Positions 51,036 to 60,205 of a stretch of 64,000 bases of DNA are shown in pieces (the stretch's first letter is position 1; each line of letters starts with the position of its first letter). The translations under genes and the position numbers were made by a program. Under the pieces are notes generated by a model. It was not told the DNA's origin. It searched no databases and saw only the letters and a list, made by a program, of their open reading frames with translations. Source of the DNA: Oscillibacter sp. 1-3 (GTDB lineage Bacteria > Bacillota > Clostridia > Oscillospirales > Oscillospiraceae); NCBI RefSeq assembly GCF_000403435.2, contig NZ_KE159711.1, positions 66,002 to 130,001 of the forward strand, written 5' to 3'.

Positions 51036-52004
51036 ATGAAGATTGTGGTACTGGATGGATACACGGAAAATCCCGGCGACCTGAGCTGGGATTCCCTGGG
51101 CAACCTGGGTGAATTAACGGTCTACGACCGCACCAGCCTCACCGACGAAGCGGAGATCATCGCCCGTATTGGCGATGCCGAAATCGTCATTACCAACAAA
51201 ACCCCCATCAGCCGCCGGATTTTTGACGCCTGCCCCGGCATCAAATATATCTCTGTGCTGGCCACCGGCTACAACGTCATCGACACCGCCTGCGCCAGAG
51301 AAAAGGGCATCTGCGTGTCCAATGTGCCGGTGTACGGGGCCCGCTCCGTCAGCCAGTTCGCCATTGCCCTGCTGCTGGAGGTCTGTCATCACATCGGCCA
51401 CCACAGCGATACCGTCTACACGGGCAAGTGGGAGAACTGCCCCGATTGGTGCTACTGGGACTATCCTCTCGTTGAGCTGGCCGGCAAGACCTATGGCCTG
51501 CTGGGCTGCGGCAGCATCGGCATCCATACCGCCGAGATCGCTAAGGCCCTTGGTATGCGGGTTGCTGCCTATGACGCTCGGGAAACCGAGGCCGCGCACG
51601 CCCTGGGTGTGGAATACGTCTCTTTGGACGAGCTGTTTGCCCAGTCTGACGTACTGGGTCTGCAAATGCCCCTGCTCCCCTTTAACACCGGGATTATCAA
51701 TCAAGAGAACATCGCCAAGATGAAGGACGGCGTCATCATCATCAACAACAGCCGCGGTCAGATGGTGGTGGAACAGGACCTGGCGGACGCCCTCAACTCC
51801 GGCAAGGTGGCAGCCGCCGCGCTGGACGTGGTATCCACCGAGCCCATCCGCGGGGACAACCCTCTGCTGAAGGCAAAGAACTGCATCATCACGCCCCATA
51901 TGTCCTGGGGGGCCAAGGAGAGCCGCCAGCGCATCATGGACTGCACCGTGGAAAACGTGAAGTCCTACATGAGCGGCGCCCCCAGCAACGTGGTAAATCC
52001 GTAA
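51036..52004 (+). CDS. D-2-hydroxyacid dehydrogenase (hydroxypyruvate/glycerate reductase-like)
   Basis: The 322-aa enzyme has the NAD fold GLLGCGSIGIHTAEIA, catalytic Arg in NNSRGQMVVE, Glu in DVVSTEP and His in ITPHMSWGAKESRQR. The final motif is characteristic of glycerate/hydroxypyruvate reductases. It differs clearly from the first dehydrogenase of the operon. ATG 51036 is seven bases from AGGAG; the ATG at 51030 is too close. Confidence 0.92.
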   Translation: MKIVVLDGYTENPGDLSWDSLGNLGELTVYDRTSLTDEAEIIARIGDAEIVITNKTPISRRIFDACPGIKYISVLATGYNVIDTACAREKGICVSNVPVYGARSVSQFAIALLLEVCHHIGHHSDTVYTGKWENCPDWCYWDYPLVELAGKTYGLLGCGSIGIHTAEIAKALGMRVAAYDARETEAAHALGVEYVSLDELFAQSDVLGLQMPLLPFNTGIINQENIAKMKDGVIIINNSRGQMVVEQDLADALNSGKVAAAALDVVSTEPIRGDNPLLKAKNCIITPHMSWGAKESRQRIMDCTVENVKSYMSGAPSNVVNP

Positions 52005-52045
52005 GCCCACGGAAAAATGTATCGTGACATAAGGTGACATTCCAA

Positions 52046-52828
52046 ATGGCGATCCTCATTTTTACTGTCTGCCTGCTGGCCTCCGTGGCCGGAAGTATCT
52101 GCGGCATCGGCGGCGGGGTCATCATTAAGCCGGTTCTGGACGCATTAGGGATCATGAGCGTGAGCGCCATCAGTTTTCTGTCCGGTCTGACGGTTTTGTC
52201 CATGTCGGCGATTTCCGTTTTCAAGCAGCGGGAGCTCCACCTGGTCGATCTTCGGATCGGAAGCCTGCTGGCCATGGGCGCCGCAGCGGGCGGAATCATG
52301 GGCAACGCCGTGTTCCACACTCTGAAAACCGCCGCGGGCGACGAACGCCTCGTGGGGATGGTCCAGGCGCTGGTTCTGGCGCTTATCACATTGACGACTC
52401 TGCTCTACAATGAATTTCTAAAAAAACGGTCGCCGTCCTGCCGCGTCTATAAGGCGCCGGCATGCGTTGCAATCGGCGCTCTGCTAGGCGTGCTATCGGC
52501 TTTTCTTGGGATCGGCGGCGGCCCCATCAATCTGGCAGTGCTGAACTTTGCCTTCTCCTTTGACGCGAAAAAGGCCGCCGCCAACTCTTTGTACATCATC
52601 ATGTGCTCGCAGGCATCCAGCTTTCTGACTTCCTGCATCCAGCAGACCGTGCCGGATTTCCCGCGGGTATATCTGCTTTTTATGGTCTCGGCGGGAATTA
52701 TGGGCGGTCTCATCGGAGCCGGCGTGAACAGGAAAATCTCTGCCGCAGCCACAGATCATCTTTTTTCCGGTTTGCTGTGTGTGATTATCATGATTTGCCT
52801 CTATAATATCCGGCGTTTCGCCGGGTAG
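52046..52828 (+). CDS. TauE/SafE-family anion exporter, copy 2
   Basis: The 260-aa protein has two internal repeats, beginning SICGIGGGVIIKPVLDALG and SAFLGIGGGPINLAVLNF, and about eight helices. It belongs to a different subgroup from the copy at 44430-45167. It is the last gene of the operon, 42 bp after the dehydrogenase. Exported anion unknown. Confidence 0.88.
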   Translation: MAILIFTVCLLASVAGSICGIGGGVIIKPVLDALGIMSVSAISFLSGLTVLSMSAISVFKQRELHLVDLRIGSLLAMGAAAGGIMGNAVFHTLKTAAGDERLVGMVQALVLALITLTTLLYNEFLKKRSPSCRVYKAPACVAIGALLGVLSAFLGIGGGPINLAVLNFAFSFDAKKAAANSLYIIMCSQASSFLTSCIQQTVPDFPRVYLLFMVSAGIMGGLIGAGVNRKISAAATDHLFSGLLCVIIMICLYNIRRFAG

Positions 52829-52926
52829 CTTTGGCCGAACTGGATAATGTCAAAGTCCCGCTCGGCACACGTTTGATTTCAAGCATTTCACCGCGGATGG
52901 GCGGCCCGAGACAGACCGCCTTTCAC

Positions 52927-52975
52927 AGGGAGACGTCCCGCCGCCACCCCTTGCAGCGCGGACGGTCTCCCTTTG
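52927..52975 (+). terminator. Probable terminator of the hydroxyacid operon
   Basis: AGGGAGACGTCC-type left arm and GGACGGTCTCCCT right arm form a long imperfect stem, followed by TT. It lies 100 bp after the last TauE gene and before the convergent transporter pair. Confidence 0.6.
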
Positions 52976-53057
52976 GCGCTTCATTCCTGACACTGCCGCT
53001 TTGCCAAGACCACAAAGAACCGCAGCCAGCTGTATCGCGCCTTACTGATTCCCCCAT

Positions 53058-53621
53058 TCAGAATTTTAGCAGCACCCCGATTACAGCCGCACAGGCAATA
53101 TAGACGATTGGATGAAGTTTGAGCTTCTTGATGGCAGCAAATGCGATTACGAAAAAGGCCAGCTTCTTAAAGTCGAATATGTCCAGAATCATACCGGTTT
53201 CCTGATAAATATCCATATGAAACATGGATACCTGAACTACACTGATGCCTGCAGCGGCGATGAGCCCCGTAACGGCAGGACGAAGTCCATAAAACGCAGA
53301 ATCAACAATTTTGCTGCCGCGGAATTTCTCCAGATACCGGGACACCGTAGTAACAATCACGATGGAAGGCAGGATCGTTCCCAATGTGGCCGTGATCCCA
53401 CCCAAGACTCCGGCTACGTTGCAGCCCACATATGTGGCCATGTTGATGCCGATGGGGCCGGGTGTGGACTCAGAGATGGCGATCATATCCGTAATAAGGG
53501 ACTGTGGAAACCACCCGCTGGATTCCGACAAGCGCTGGAGAAACGGCAGGGTAGCCATTCCTCCGCCTACGGCGAAGAGTCCGATTTTAAGAAACTCCCA
53601 AAAAAGCTGAAGATAAATCAT
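53058..53621 (-). CDS. chrA: Chromate-type transporter (CHR) half-size subunit, second gene of pair
   Basis: The 187-aa protein begins at the ATG inside the upstream stop (ATGA overlap 53618-53621). The CHR motifs FAVGGGMATLPFLQRL and SESTPGPIGINMATYVG are visible, with five to six helices. In Gram-positives two short CHR proteins form one transporter; substrates besides chromate/sulfate are possible. Confidence 0.88.
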   Translation of the reverse strand: MIYLQLFWEFLKIGLFAVGGGMATLPFLQRLSESSGWFPQSLITDMIAISESTPGPIGINMATYVGCNVAGVLGGITATLGTILPSIVIVTTVSRYLEKFRGSKIVDSAFYGLRPAVTGLIAAAGISVVQVSMFHMDIYQETGMILDIFDFKKLAFFVIAFAAIKKLKLHPIVYIACAAVIGVLLKF

Positions 53622-54181
53622 GCCGCATCCCCCCTCGTGCCTGCATCCCTTTTCATCCGTTTCGCCGCCACACCCAATAGGGCACAGGCGATAACCAGCA
53701 AAATAGGAGAGATTTTTGTAAACGTGCTCAAGATCAGCATCACAAGGCACAAAATAATCCCAAATATGTCTTTGACCCCTTTTTTCCACATGCTGATCAC
53801 CGCATCAAGGATCAAAGCGGCCACACACACCGAAATACCTGCCAAGGCATATTGGACATAGATATTATCCTGAAATCCGGCCAGCAGAAAAGCGATTACA
53901 GAGATAATAATAATACACGGAGATACCATTCCCAAGGCCGCCGCCGCTGCGCCCGGCACCTTGTGCCGGCGGTATCCAATGAAAACCGACACATTGACCG
54001 CAATGATGCCGGGCAGACCCTGACTCAGGGCATAAAAATCCATGATGGTCTCTTCGTCCATCCACTGGCGGCTCTGCACAATTTCCCGCCGCAAAACGGG
54101 AAGCATGGCATACCCGCCGCCAAATGTGACGGCGCCCATGCGGAAAAACAGAATATAGATACCCAACAATTTGGAAAACAC
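53618..54181 (-). CDS. chrA: Chromate-type transporter (CHR) half-size subunit, first gene of pair
   Basis: The 187-aa partner has FRMGAVTFGGGYAMLPVLRRE and ALSQGLPGIIAVNVSVFIGYR, the N-terminal CHR signature. It is transcribed divergently from the Lrp-type regulator, 165 bp away, and that regulator may control it. Confidence 0.88.
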   Translation of the reverse strand: MFSKLLGIYILFFRMGAVTFGGGYAMLPVLRREIVQSRQWMDEETIMDFYALSQGLPGIIAVNVSVFIGYRRHKVPGAAAAALGMVSPCIIIISVIAFLLAGFQDNIYVQYALAGISVCVAALILDAVISMWKKGVKDIFGIILCLVMLILSTFTKISPILLVIACALLGVAAKRMKRDAGTRGDAA

Positions 54182-54346
54182 AAAAAAGATCTCCTTTTGC
54201 TATTGATTTGGTTCAGCGGAATACATCAGATTTCTTTTCTCGCATCCCATAGGGAAAACGGAGATGGAAATCTTGCGGTTTGTATGCAAAAAAGATATAA
54301 TAGGCCCATAGAGCATGCCGCAAATACAATATGGAGGCCGCACGAG

Positions 54347-54805
54347 ATGAAAGAAAACAGCCTAGATCACATTGACCAGCAGATTTTGGAACTGCTTACC
54401 GCAAACTCCCACGAATCGCTTATCTCAATCGCGGAGAAAGTGGGGCTGAGCCGGACGGCCGCGAAGAACCGAATCGACGCGCTGGAGCGCAGCGGCGTTA
54501 TTGAACAGTACAGCGTGGTGCTCAACCCGGAAAAGATGGGGCGAAATGTATCTGTCTTTTTTGATCTTCAAGTCGCTCCCGCCTATCTGCGGACTGTGGC
54601 GGACAGTCTCTGCGCCGAAAAAGCGGTCACGGATATTTATCTGATGACCGGCTCCGGCAGGCTGCACGTCCACGCGGTGCTGGAGCTGAATCAGGATCTG
54701 GAGCAGTTCATGCTGGAAAAGCTCTATGCGCTGCCCGGGATCGAACATGTCGACAGCAATCTCATCATCTCCCGGATCAAGACCCGAAAAGGGATTCGGA
54801 TCTGA
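54347..54805 (+). CDS. Lrp/AsnC-family transcriptional regulator
   Basis: The 152-aa protein starts LDHIDQQILELLTANSHESLISIAEKVGLSRTAAKNRIDALERSGVI, an AsnC-type helix-turn-helix, followed by an RAM-like alpha-beta domain (VFFDLQVAPAYLRTVADSL). Such regulators sense amino acids or related acids. GGAGG lies upstream of ATG 54347. It is divergent from the CHR genes and convergent with the peptidase gene, whose stop is three bases away. Confidence 0.9.
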   Translation: MKENSLDHIDQQILELLTANSHESLISIAEKVGLSRTAAKNRIDALERSGVIEQYSVVLNPEKMGRNVSVFFDLQVAPAYLRTVADSLCAEKAVTDIYLMTGSGRLHVHAVLELNQDLEQFMLEKLYALPGIEHVDSNLIISRIKTRKGIRI

Positions 54806-54808
54806 CCC

Positions 54809-55954
54809 TCAGCCCAGCAGCTCCGTCACCATGCGCCTGTAAATCTCTGCGCAGTTTTTGACCTGCCACGGGTGGCCATACTCGTTATCGGCGTGCATCC
54901 CGCCGCCGGAAGGACCGAATGTTACCGTGGGAATCCCCAGGCTTACCGCGAGGATATTGGAGTCGCAGACCGAGGCGTCATAGGCCACCGGCAGCTCCTC
55001 TCCAGTCACAGACTGAAACGCCGCCTGGAGCGTGGTAACCAGAACGTCGCTCTCCTCCAAAGCAAACGAGCGCATATACGGGGAAGAGCGGGGCTTTAGC
55101 CGCACGTCCACTTTTCCCTCCAGCCCCAGCTCCTTGGCGGCATTCAGGATTTGCTGAATGCAGAGCTTATCATCCTCACCGGGAACCACATAGCGATCCA
55201 CAAAGATGTAACAGCTGTCGGGAACTACCAGGGTTCCCGCATTGCCGCCCTCCATGTAGCGCACACACCAGGTGCCGTGTTTCAAGGTGGGGTGCTTCAG
55301 GGTGGGAAGGGCCTCGATTGCCGCCGCCAGCCGGCCGCCAGAGATCAGGGCGTTTTCCCCTACATTCGGGTAATGGCTGGCGTGAGCGGCAACGCCATGG
55401 ACTGTGACCTCAAAGCTGAACCGTCCTCTGAATCCGATGGCCACATTGTCATAGCGGCACTCGGCCATGATTGCCCAGTCCGCGGTGATCCCCTCTTCAA
55501 CCAGCTGATAGGTGCCTTTGGACAATCCCTCTTCGTCAGATACAAAGCAGGCCATAACAGAGCCGCTGAACGCCTCTCTATGGACACAGTAATATTCCAG
55601 CGTCTCCAAAATGGCGGCAAGACCGCCTTTCATGTCCATGGAGCCGCGGCCATAGACCCGGTCCCCGTCCTCACCGGGGGTGGGCGTAAAGGGATCGGTA
55701 TCCCAGTTGTCGGAAACGGCCACCGTGTCAATGTGGCCGATCAGCATCAGCGTTTTGCCCGGCCTGCCGCTTTCCAGAACCGTCCAGACAGAGGGCCGAA
55801 CCTTCTTTTCCGCATCCTCGGGGAAGTAGCTGTAATGGGGCTCCAGCCCCATAGCCCGGAGCTGATTTGCGATGTAGTCAGCCAAATTGACCTCATGGCC
55901 GTTGACTGAGTTGATTCGGATCATGTCATACCATCGCTGAATGATTTTTTCCAT
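54809..55954 (-). CDS. M20-family metallopeptidase (ArgE/DapE/CPG2-like)
   Basis: The 381-aa two-domain hydrolase has metal ligands in IGHIDTV, GRGSMDMKGG, SDEEGLSKG (catalytic Glu-Glu) and the final His in GGGMHADNEYGHPW. It probably deacylates an N-acyl amino acid or cuts a dipeptide. It follows the NhaC gene on the same strand, but a terminator lies between. Its own leader holds a stem (GACTGCC / GGCAGTC) whose T-run is on the plus strand. ATG 55954 has GGAGG upstream. Confidence 0.9.
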   Translation of the reverse strand: MEKIIQRWYDMIRINSVNGHEVNLADYIANQLRAMGLEPHYSYFPEDAEKKVRPSVWTVLESGRPGKTLMLIGHIDTVAVSDNWDTDPFTPTPGEDGDRVYGRGSMDMKGGLAAILETLEYYCVHREAFSGSVMACFVSDEEGLSKGTYQLVEEGITADWAIMAECRYDNVAIGFRGRFSFEVTVHGVAAHASHYPNVGENALISGGRLAAAIEALPTLKHPTLKHGTWCVRYMEGGNAGTLVVPDSCYIFVDRYVVPGEDDKLCIQQILNAAKELGLEGKVDVRLKPRSSPYMRSFALEESDVLVTTLQAAFQSVTGEELPVAYDASVCDSNILAVSLGIPTVTFGPSGGGMHADNEYGHPWQVKNCAEIYRRMVTELLG

Positions 55955-56038
55955 AACTGCCTCCATTTTGTCAGGACTGCCGCCCGAAGAGGGAGGCAGT
56001 CTTTTTTGTAATATCCTCATGGGGGACAATCATACCTG

Positions 56039-56088
56039 AAAAAGGCGGCACAGAACCGGCTTTTCGTTATGGACTGCCGGTTCTGTGC
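56039..56088 (-). terminator. Intrinsic terminator after the NhaC gene
   Basis: On the minus strand a perfect 13-bp stem GCACAGAACCGGC / GCCGGTTCTGTGC is followed a few bases later by TTTTT. It lies 20 bp after the antiporter stop codon and should separate it from the peptidase gene. Confidence 0.85.
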
Positions 56089-56107
56089 CTAGGCATCCCC
56101 CAACGCC

Positions 56108-57511
56108 TTAATCTTTTGTCTCCGCCTGCTCTTTCAGCTTCGCCACACCGATGCCGGTGAGGTTATAGATAAACGACAGGACAATAGAAAGCCACAGCAT
56201 CGGCGCAAACGCGGCAAAGCCGATATTGGCTACGCCCAGCGTGGTGGCTGTGTAGGAACCGGTTGTGGACCAAGGTACCAGAGGCGCCAAACCCGTGCCG
56301 GTATCCAGCATGGTACGCATCAGGTTTTTCCTGTCCAGACCATACTCGGGGAACATATCCTTTGTCATATCGCCGATTACAGGATAGGTCACATAATAGG
56401 CGCCGGTAATGCAGAAGAACAGGGCGTGCAGAAGCATTACTCCGGTGGCCATTGTACGGGAATTTTTGGCCACCTTCCGCACAAAGTCCAGCAGTACGTC
56501 CACAACGCCCGCAGTACGCAGAGGCGCTCCAAAAATACCGGCAGCCATCAGAAGGCCGATGGTGGAGAGCATACTGGTAAAGCCTCCGCGGTTGAGCATG
56601 GAGTCCACAACCTCAGATCCGGAAGAGATGGAATAGCCGGAATACATCGTATTCAGCAGCTCTGTAAGCCCCATGCCCTGAAAGACTATTGCAAGGACTG
56701 CACCCACGGCAATACCCGCTATGAACGTAGGCAGAGTGGGCTTTTGCAGAACAATCAGAACAATAACCACCACCACAGGAATGAGCATCAAGAGGTTCAG
56801 GCTGAAATTGCCGGACACCGTGGAGAGTATGTCCTCATAGACCTCGCCGCCAACGGTGCCGCCGGAAAAACGCAGGCCATAGATCAGGAAAAACACCAGA
56901 GAAACCAAATAAGCCGGGCCGGTGGAGATGAGGGCGTGTTTAATCCCCTCCATCATGGGAACATCGCAGACGGTAGAGGTGATCACAGGGGAGTCGGACA
57001 GCGGGGAGATCTTATCGCCGAAAAAGGCGCCGACCACCACCGCGCCCGCGGCAGCAGGCAGAGGCACGCCCAGTCCCTGCGCTACGCCCATGCAGGCAAT
57101 GCCAACGGTAGCCAGGGTTCCCCAGGAGGTGCCCGCCAGGGTAGACATGAACGTACAGAGGATACAGGTAATCGGCAGGAACAGGCCGGGCGTGATGATT
57201 TTCATGCCCCAATAGATCATCACCGGAACCGTGCCGGAAGCCATCCAGGTGCCTACCAGAACGCCCACAACCAGCAGAATAAGCATGGCCACAATCATGG
57301 ATGCGATGGTGTCTTTCACACCTTTTTGCAGCTCGCCGTAGGGAATGCCGAAGCAGACGGCCATCACGCACATAATGACGCCGTCCAGAGCCAGAACGAT
57401 GCGGTTGTTGACCTTCAGAACCAATAGTCCTGCGATGATGACGGCGATGCCGACTGCCAGCATCAAAAGGGCTTGCCAGGGCTTTACTCTTTTCGGGGAT
57501 TGGGTACTCAT
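56108..57511 (-). CDS. nhaC: NhaC-family Na+/H+ antiporter-like transporter
   Basis: The 467-aa protein has about 11-12 helices and the family motifs FMSTLAGTSWGTLATVG, GAFFGDKISPLSDSPVIT and YVTYPVIGDMTKDMFPEYG, with TGTGLAPLVPWSTTG near the C-terminus. Members exchange sodium for protons, and some (MleN) swap malate for lactate, so a role in organic-acid or amino-acid uptake is possible. ATG 57511 has GAGGAGG upstream. A sigma-54-type promoter lies 60 bp upstream. Confidence 0.92.
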   Translation of the reverse strand: MSTQSPKRVKPWQALLMLAVGIAVIIAGLLVLKVNNRIVLALDGVIMCVMAVCFGIPYGELQKGVKDTIASMIVAMLILLVVGVLVGTWMASGTVPVMIYWGMKIITPGLFLPITCILCTFMSTLAGTSWGTLATVGIACMGVAQGLGVPLPAAAGAVVVGAFFGDKISPLSDSPVITSTVCDVPMMEGIKHALISTGPAYLVSLVFFLIYGLRFSGGTVGGEVYEDILSTVSGNFSLNLLMLIPVVVVIVLIVLQKPTLPTFIAGIAVGAVLAIVFQGMGLTELLNTMYSGYSISSGSEVVDSMLNRGGFTSMLSTIGLLMAAGIFGAPLRTAGVVDVLLDFVRKVAKNSRTMATGVMLLHALFFCITGAYYVTYPVIGDMTKDMFPEYGLDRKNLMRTMLDTGTGLAPLVPWSTTGSYTATTLGVANIGFAAFAPMLWLSIVLSFIYNLTGIGVAKLKEQAETKD

Positions 57512-57567
57512 AGTAAGTCCTCCTCTCAAATTTGCACGGCTCTGCCGCGCTCTCGATTCTGTAAGTA

Positions 57568-57584
57568 AGCAAAAAACAGGCCAA
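57568..57584 (-). promoter_or_regulatory. Sigma-54-type promoter of the NhaC gene
   Basis: On the minus strand TTGGCCTG, four T, TTGCT: the -24 GG and -12 GC are twelve bases apart as required. It departs from consensus at the AC of TGGCACG. The predicted start is about 45 bp upstream of the ATG. A sigma-54 activator gene is divergent, starting 290 bp away. Confidence 0.75.
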
Positions 57585-57776
57585 TTTAGCCGAATTTCTG
57601 ATGCCATTGAGAAAATCGCTGCGGCGCCAGGAAAATTCACACACGCAGTATTCACCGGACGGTCATTTAACAGGTCTCTCAATCCAAAAACGGGCCGTTT
57701 TTTCGGGACGTCTGCGTCGAAAATCAAAATAAGCAGTTATAATAGACATTAGGAAAGTTATTTTCCGCCTTTTTAG

Positions 57777-57805
57777 TTGATATTAGGTGTCTTATATGGC
57801 ATAAT
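57777..57805 (+). promoter_or_regulatory. Sigma-A promoter of the second sigma-54 activator gene
   Basis: TTGATA (57777-57782), a 17-bp spacer and CATAAT (57800-57805), each 5 of 6 to consensus. The leader to ATG 57872 is about 60 bp. Confidence 0.6.
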
Positions 57806-57871
57806 AACTTGTATAGTAAAATAGTTTTTATATTGCGGGATGATTTCCGGGAGTTATCGGGGTGTTTTGGG

Positions 57872-59929
57872 ATGAAAAGGCAAAAAAATTTGTTATTAGT
57901 GACAAAACGGGAATCTGTCCGGCAGATGTACACTGCTGAGTTGGAAAAAGTCTTGGGAGGCCATCTCTGCATACGCTCATGCTCCAATGAAAAAGAGGCG
58001 GATTCACACATTGCCGACGCCGATCTGGTTCTCATCACCAATCCCTATTCTTTTCCATGGGCCCGGCGAAAAATGCGCCAGGACGCCAGCATTATCAATC
58101 TGATCTTTGCCTTTGAGCGGACGCGGGTAGAGACATTGAAGCGCTACCCTGTCGGCACAGAGGCGATTGCATGCTTCAACTTTTACTCCTCCGCCCACCA
58201 GGCCGTAAATGTACTTTACGAGGCGGGCGTTACAAATCTGAATCTCTACATCGACTATCCCGGAAACCAAAATCTGGACGGAAAATACATGGATCTGGCC
58301 TTGATTTCCGGCCAGACAGACAGACTGCCGCCGGATGTCGGCGAGGTGTTTGACCTGGGGCCGCGCCGTCTCTCCCTGACGACGCTGTTGGAAATCGCCG
58401 CAAAGGCAGACGTGCTGGACGACAGCCTGGAGGCGCAGATCGCCCAATATGGCGCGGATGTCAGTACGTCGGACGACTATCTCACACATTTTTTCTACAA
58501 CTCTGCCGCGGCAGCTCTTCAGCTCAGGTCTGTGATGGAAAGCCTGGATGACGGACTGGCCATTTGTGACCATGAATTTCGTATCTTGAATCTGAATCGA
58601 AGCTTTTCCGCGCTTTTGAATCTGCCGGAGGGATTAATGGGACAGCGGCTGCAAAAATTTGACCTGGAGGGTGAAGTAGCCGACGCCATATTTTCCAGCC
58701 AGCCCTGCCAAAACCGTCTGTGCACGCCAAAGGTCTCCGGGCGCAGTGTAGTAGTTTCTCGAGAGACCATTAAACGTCCCGGAAGCAGCCAATCCCTTTT
58801 CCTGCTGCGAGTGAAGGATATTACAGAGCTCACCAACCTGGAAACCAGTCTGCGCCGGCAAATCGCAAAACGGGGACACGTTGCAAAACACACTTTTTCA
58901 GACATTAAAGGGGAAAGCCCGGCGGCTACCGTGTGCATTCAAAAAGCCCGGCGCATTGCCGGGATCGACAAGCCAACCCTTATTATCGGGGAGAGCGGTA
59001 CAGGGAAAGAGCTCTATGCCCAGTCGATTCACAACGCCTCAGCCAGGGCCCGGTTTCCCTTTGTGGCGATGAACTGCGCTGCAATCCCGGTCACGCTGCT
59101 GGAATCAGAGCTGTTCGGTTATGATGAGGGAGCCTTTACCGGGGCGCGGCGGGGCGGTAAAGAGGGCCTTTTCCAATTGGCGCACAAGGGAACGCTCTTT
59201 TTAGACGAGATCGGCGAACTGCCCCTGCCGGTCCAGGCCAAGCTCCTGCGGGTATTGGAGGAAAAAGAGGTTATGCGGGTCGGCAGCAGGGAGCTGACAA
59301 GCGTGGACGTGCGTATCATAGCCGCCACAAACCGTGACCTGAATGCCTTGGTGAATGAAAAAGCCTTTCGTCTGGATCTCTATTACCGCCTCAACACACT
59401 CACGATCAACGTCCCTCCCTTACGGGAGCGCAGAGCGGATATATTGCCGCTTATCCAGGAATTTCTCCGCCAGGAGCACAAGGAACACGCAGAGATCGAT
59501 CTTTCAGTACAAACCTTTTTGACACGATACGCCTGGAGAGGAAACATTCGGGAACTGCGCAACTGTGTGGAATATATGGTTCATATTGCCGACGGACCGA
59601 TTGGAGAACAGCATCTGCCCGACTATATCCGCGCTGAATACCAGCAGGCAATCGAGGGCAGGGAATGGGCGGAGGAGCGTCTGAATATGCTGAGCCCCTC
59701 TGACCGGCAGGCAACGGCGGATGTCTTATCGCTGCTGAAGCGAAAACCCATGGGACGCCGCGCACTTTTGCAGGTTCTTCTGGAGGGCGGAGGTTATATG
59801 ACAGAATACCGCCTGCGGGCGATTTTGAGCCGGCTGCGTCAGTTGGAATGTATTGATTTTGGCAGAGGGAGAAGCGGCTGCACCATAACAGCCGCCGGCG
59901 AGAAATTGCTGGAATCCCTGAGAAAATAG
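57872..59929 (+). CDS. Sigma-54-dependent activator with PAS domain and winged-helix-like C-terminus
   Basis: The 685-aa activator has an N-terminal sensing domain reminiscent of PrpR_N/PucR-like regulators (residues 1-200), a PAS-like segment (about 235-340), and an AAA+ domain with GESGTGKE, ELFGYDEGAFTGA (sigma-54 contact), TLFLDEIGELP and DLYYRLNTL. Its C-terminal ~90 residues (ADVLSLLKRKPMGRRALLQ ... YRLRAILSRLRQLECIDFGRGRSG) look like a winged helix rather than the usual Fis-type helix-turn-helix. It is divergent from the NhaC gene and the likely activator of its sigma-54 promoter. Confidence 0.9.
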   Translation: MKRQKNLLLVTKRESVRQMYTAELEKVLGGHLCIRSCSNEKEADSHIADADLVLITNPYSFPWARRKMRQDASIINLIFAFERTRVETLKRYPVGTEAIACFNFYSSAHQAVNVLYEAGVTNLNLYIDYPGNQNLDGKYMDLALISGQTDRLPPDVGEVFDLGPRRLSLTTLLEIAAKADVLDDSLEAQIAQYGADVSTSDDYLTHFFYNSAAAALQLRSVMESLDDGLAICDHEFRILNLNRSFSALLNLPEGLMGQRLQKFDLEGEVADAIFSSQPCQNRLCTPKVSGRSVVVSRETIKRPGSSQSLFLLRVKDITELTNLETSLRRQIAKRGHVAKHTFSDIKGESPAATVCIQKARRIAGIDKPTLIIGESGTGKELYAQSIHNASARARFPFVAMNCAAIPVTLLESELFGYDEGAFTGARRGGKEGLFQLAHKGTLFLDEIGELPLPVQAKLLRVLEEKEVMRVGSRELTSVDVRIIAATNRDLNALVNEKAFRLDLYYRLNTLTINVPPLRERRADILPLIQEFLRQEHKEHAEIDLSVQTFLTRYAWRGNIRELRNCVEYMVHIADGPIGEQHLPDYIRAEYQQAIEGREWAEERLNMLSPSDRQATADVLSLLKRKPMGRRALLQVLLEGGGYMTEYRLRAILSRLRQLECIDFGRGRSGCTITAAGEKLLESLRK

Positions 59930-60083
59930 CCAATCGCCTCACCCGAAAAATCTCCGGCGCTCATTTCGGTTGTATCTCGTCTGTGTAAATGGTCAGATGG
60001 CATCATGACAGGGCCTTAACGCCTGCTTTGGCGTTTCGCGCCCAGAACATTTGCGGCAGCGGCAAATGTGTTGGAATCAACTG

Positions 60084-60160
60084 CAATTGGCGGGAAAATA
60101 TCCGCTTTTCCCTGTTTAGAGGGAGGGAGACGGCGGTGCGGCTGAATTTTCCGCCAATTG
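60084..60160. repeat. Inverted repeat with 16/15-bp arms
   Basis: CAATTGGCGGGAAAAT (60084-60099) and ATTTTCCGCCAATTG (60146-60160) are inverted copies differing by one base, around a ~46-bp purine-rich loop. No second copy was noticed in the window. Function unknown. Confidence 0.7.
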
Positions 60161-60205
60161 GGACTTGAAAGGGCATCCTCTCATGTGTTATGGTTAAGCT
60201 GTCAA

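Noticed and set aside
55975..56010. Hairpin with T-run on the plus strand upstream of the M20 peptidase gene
   Set aside because: It has terminator form only for plus-strand transcripts, and no plus-strand gene lies nearby upstream; recorded in the peptidase entry rather than as a terminator.
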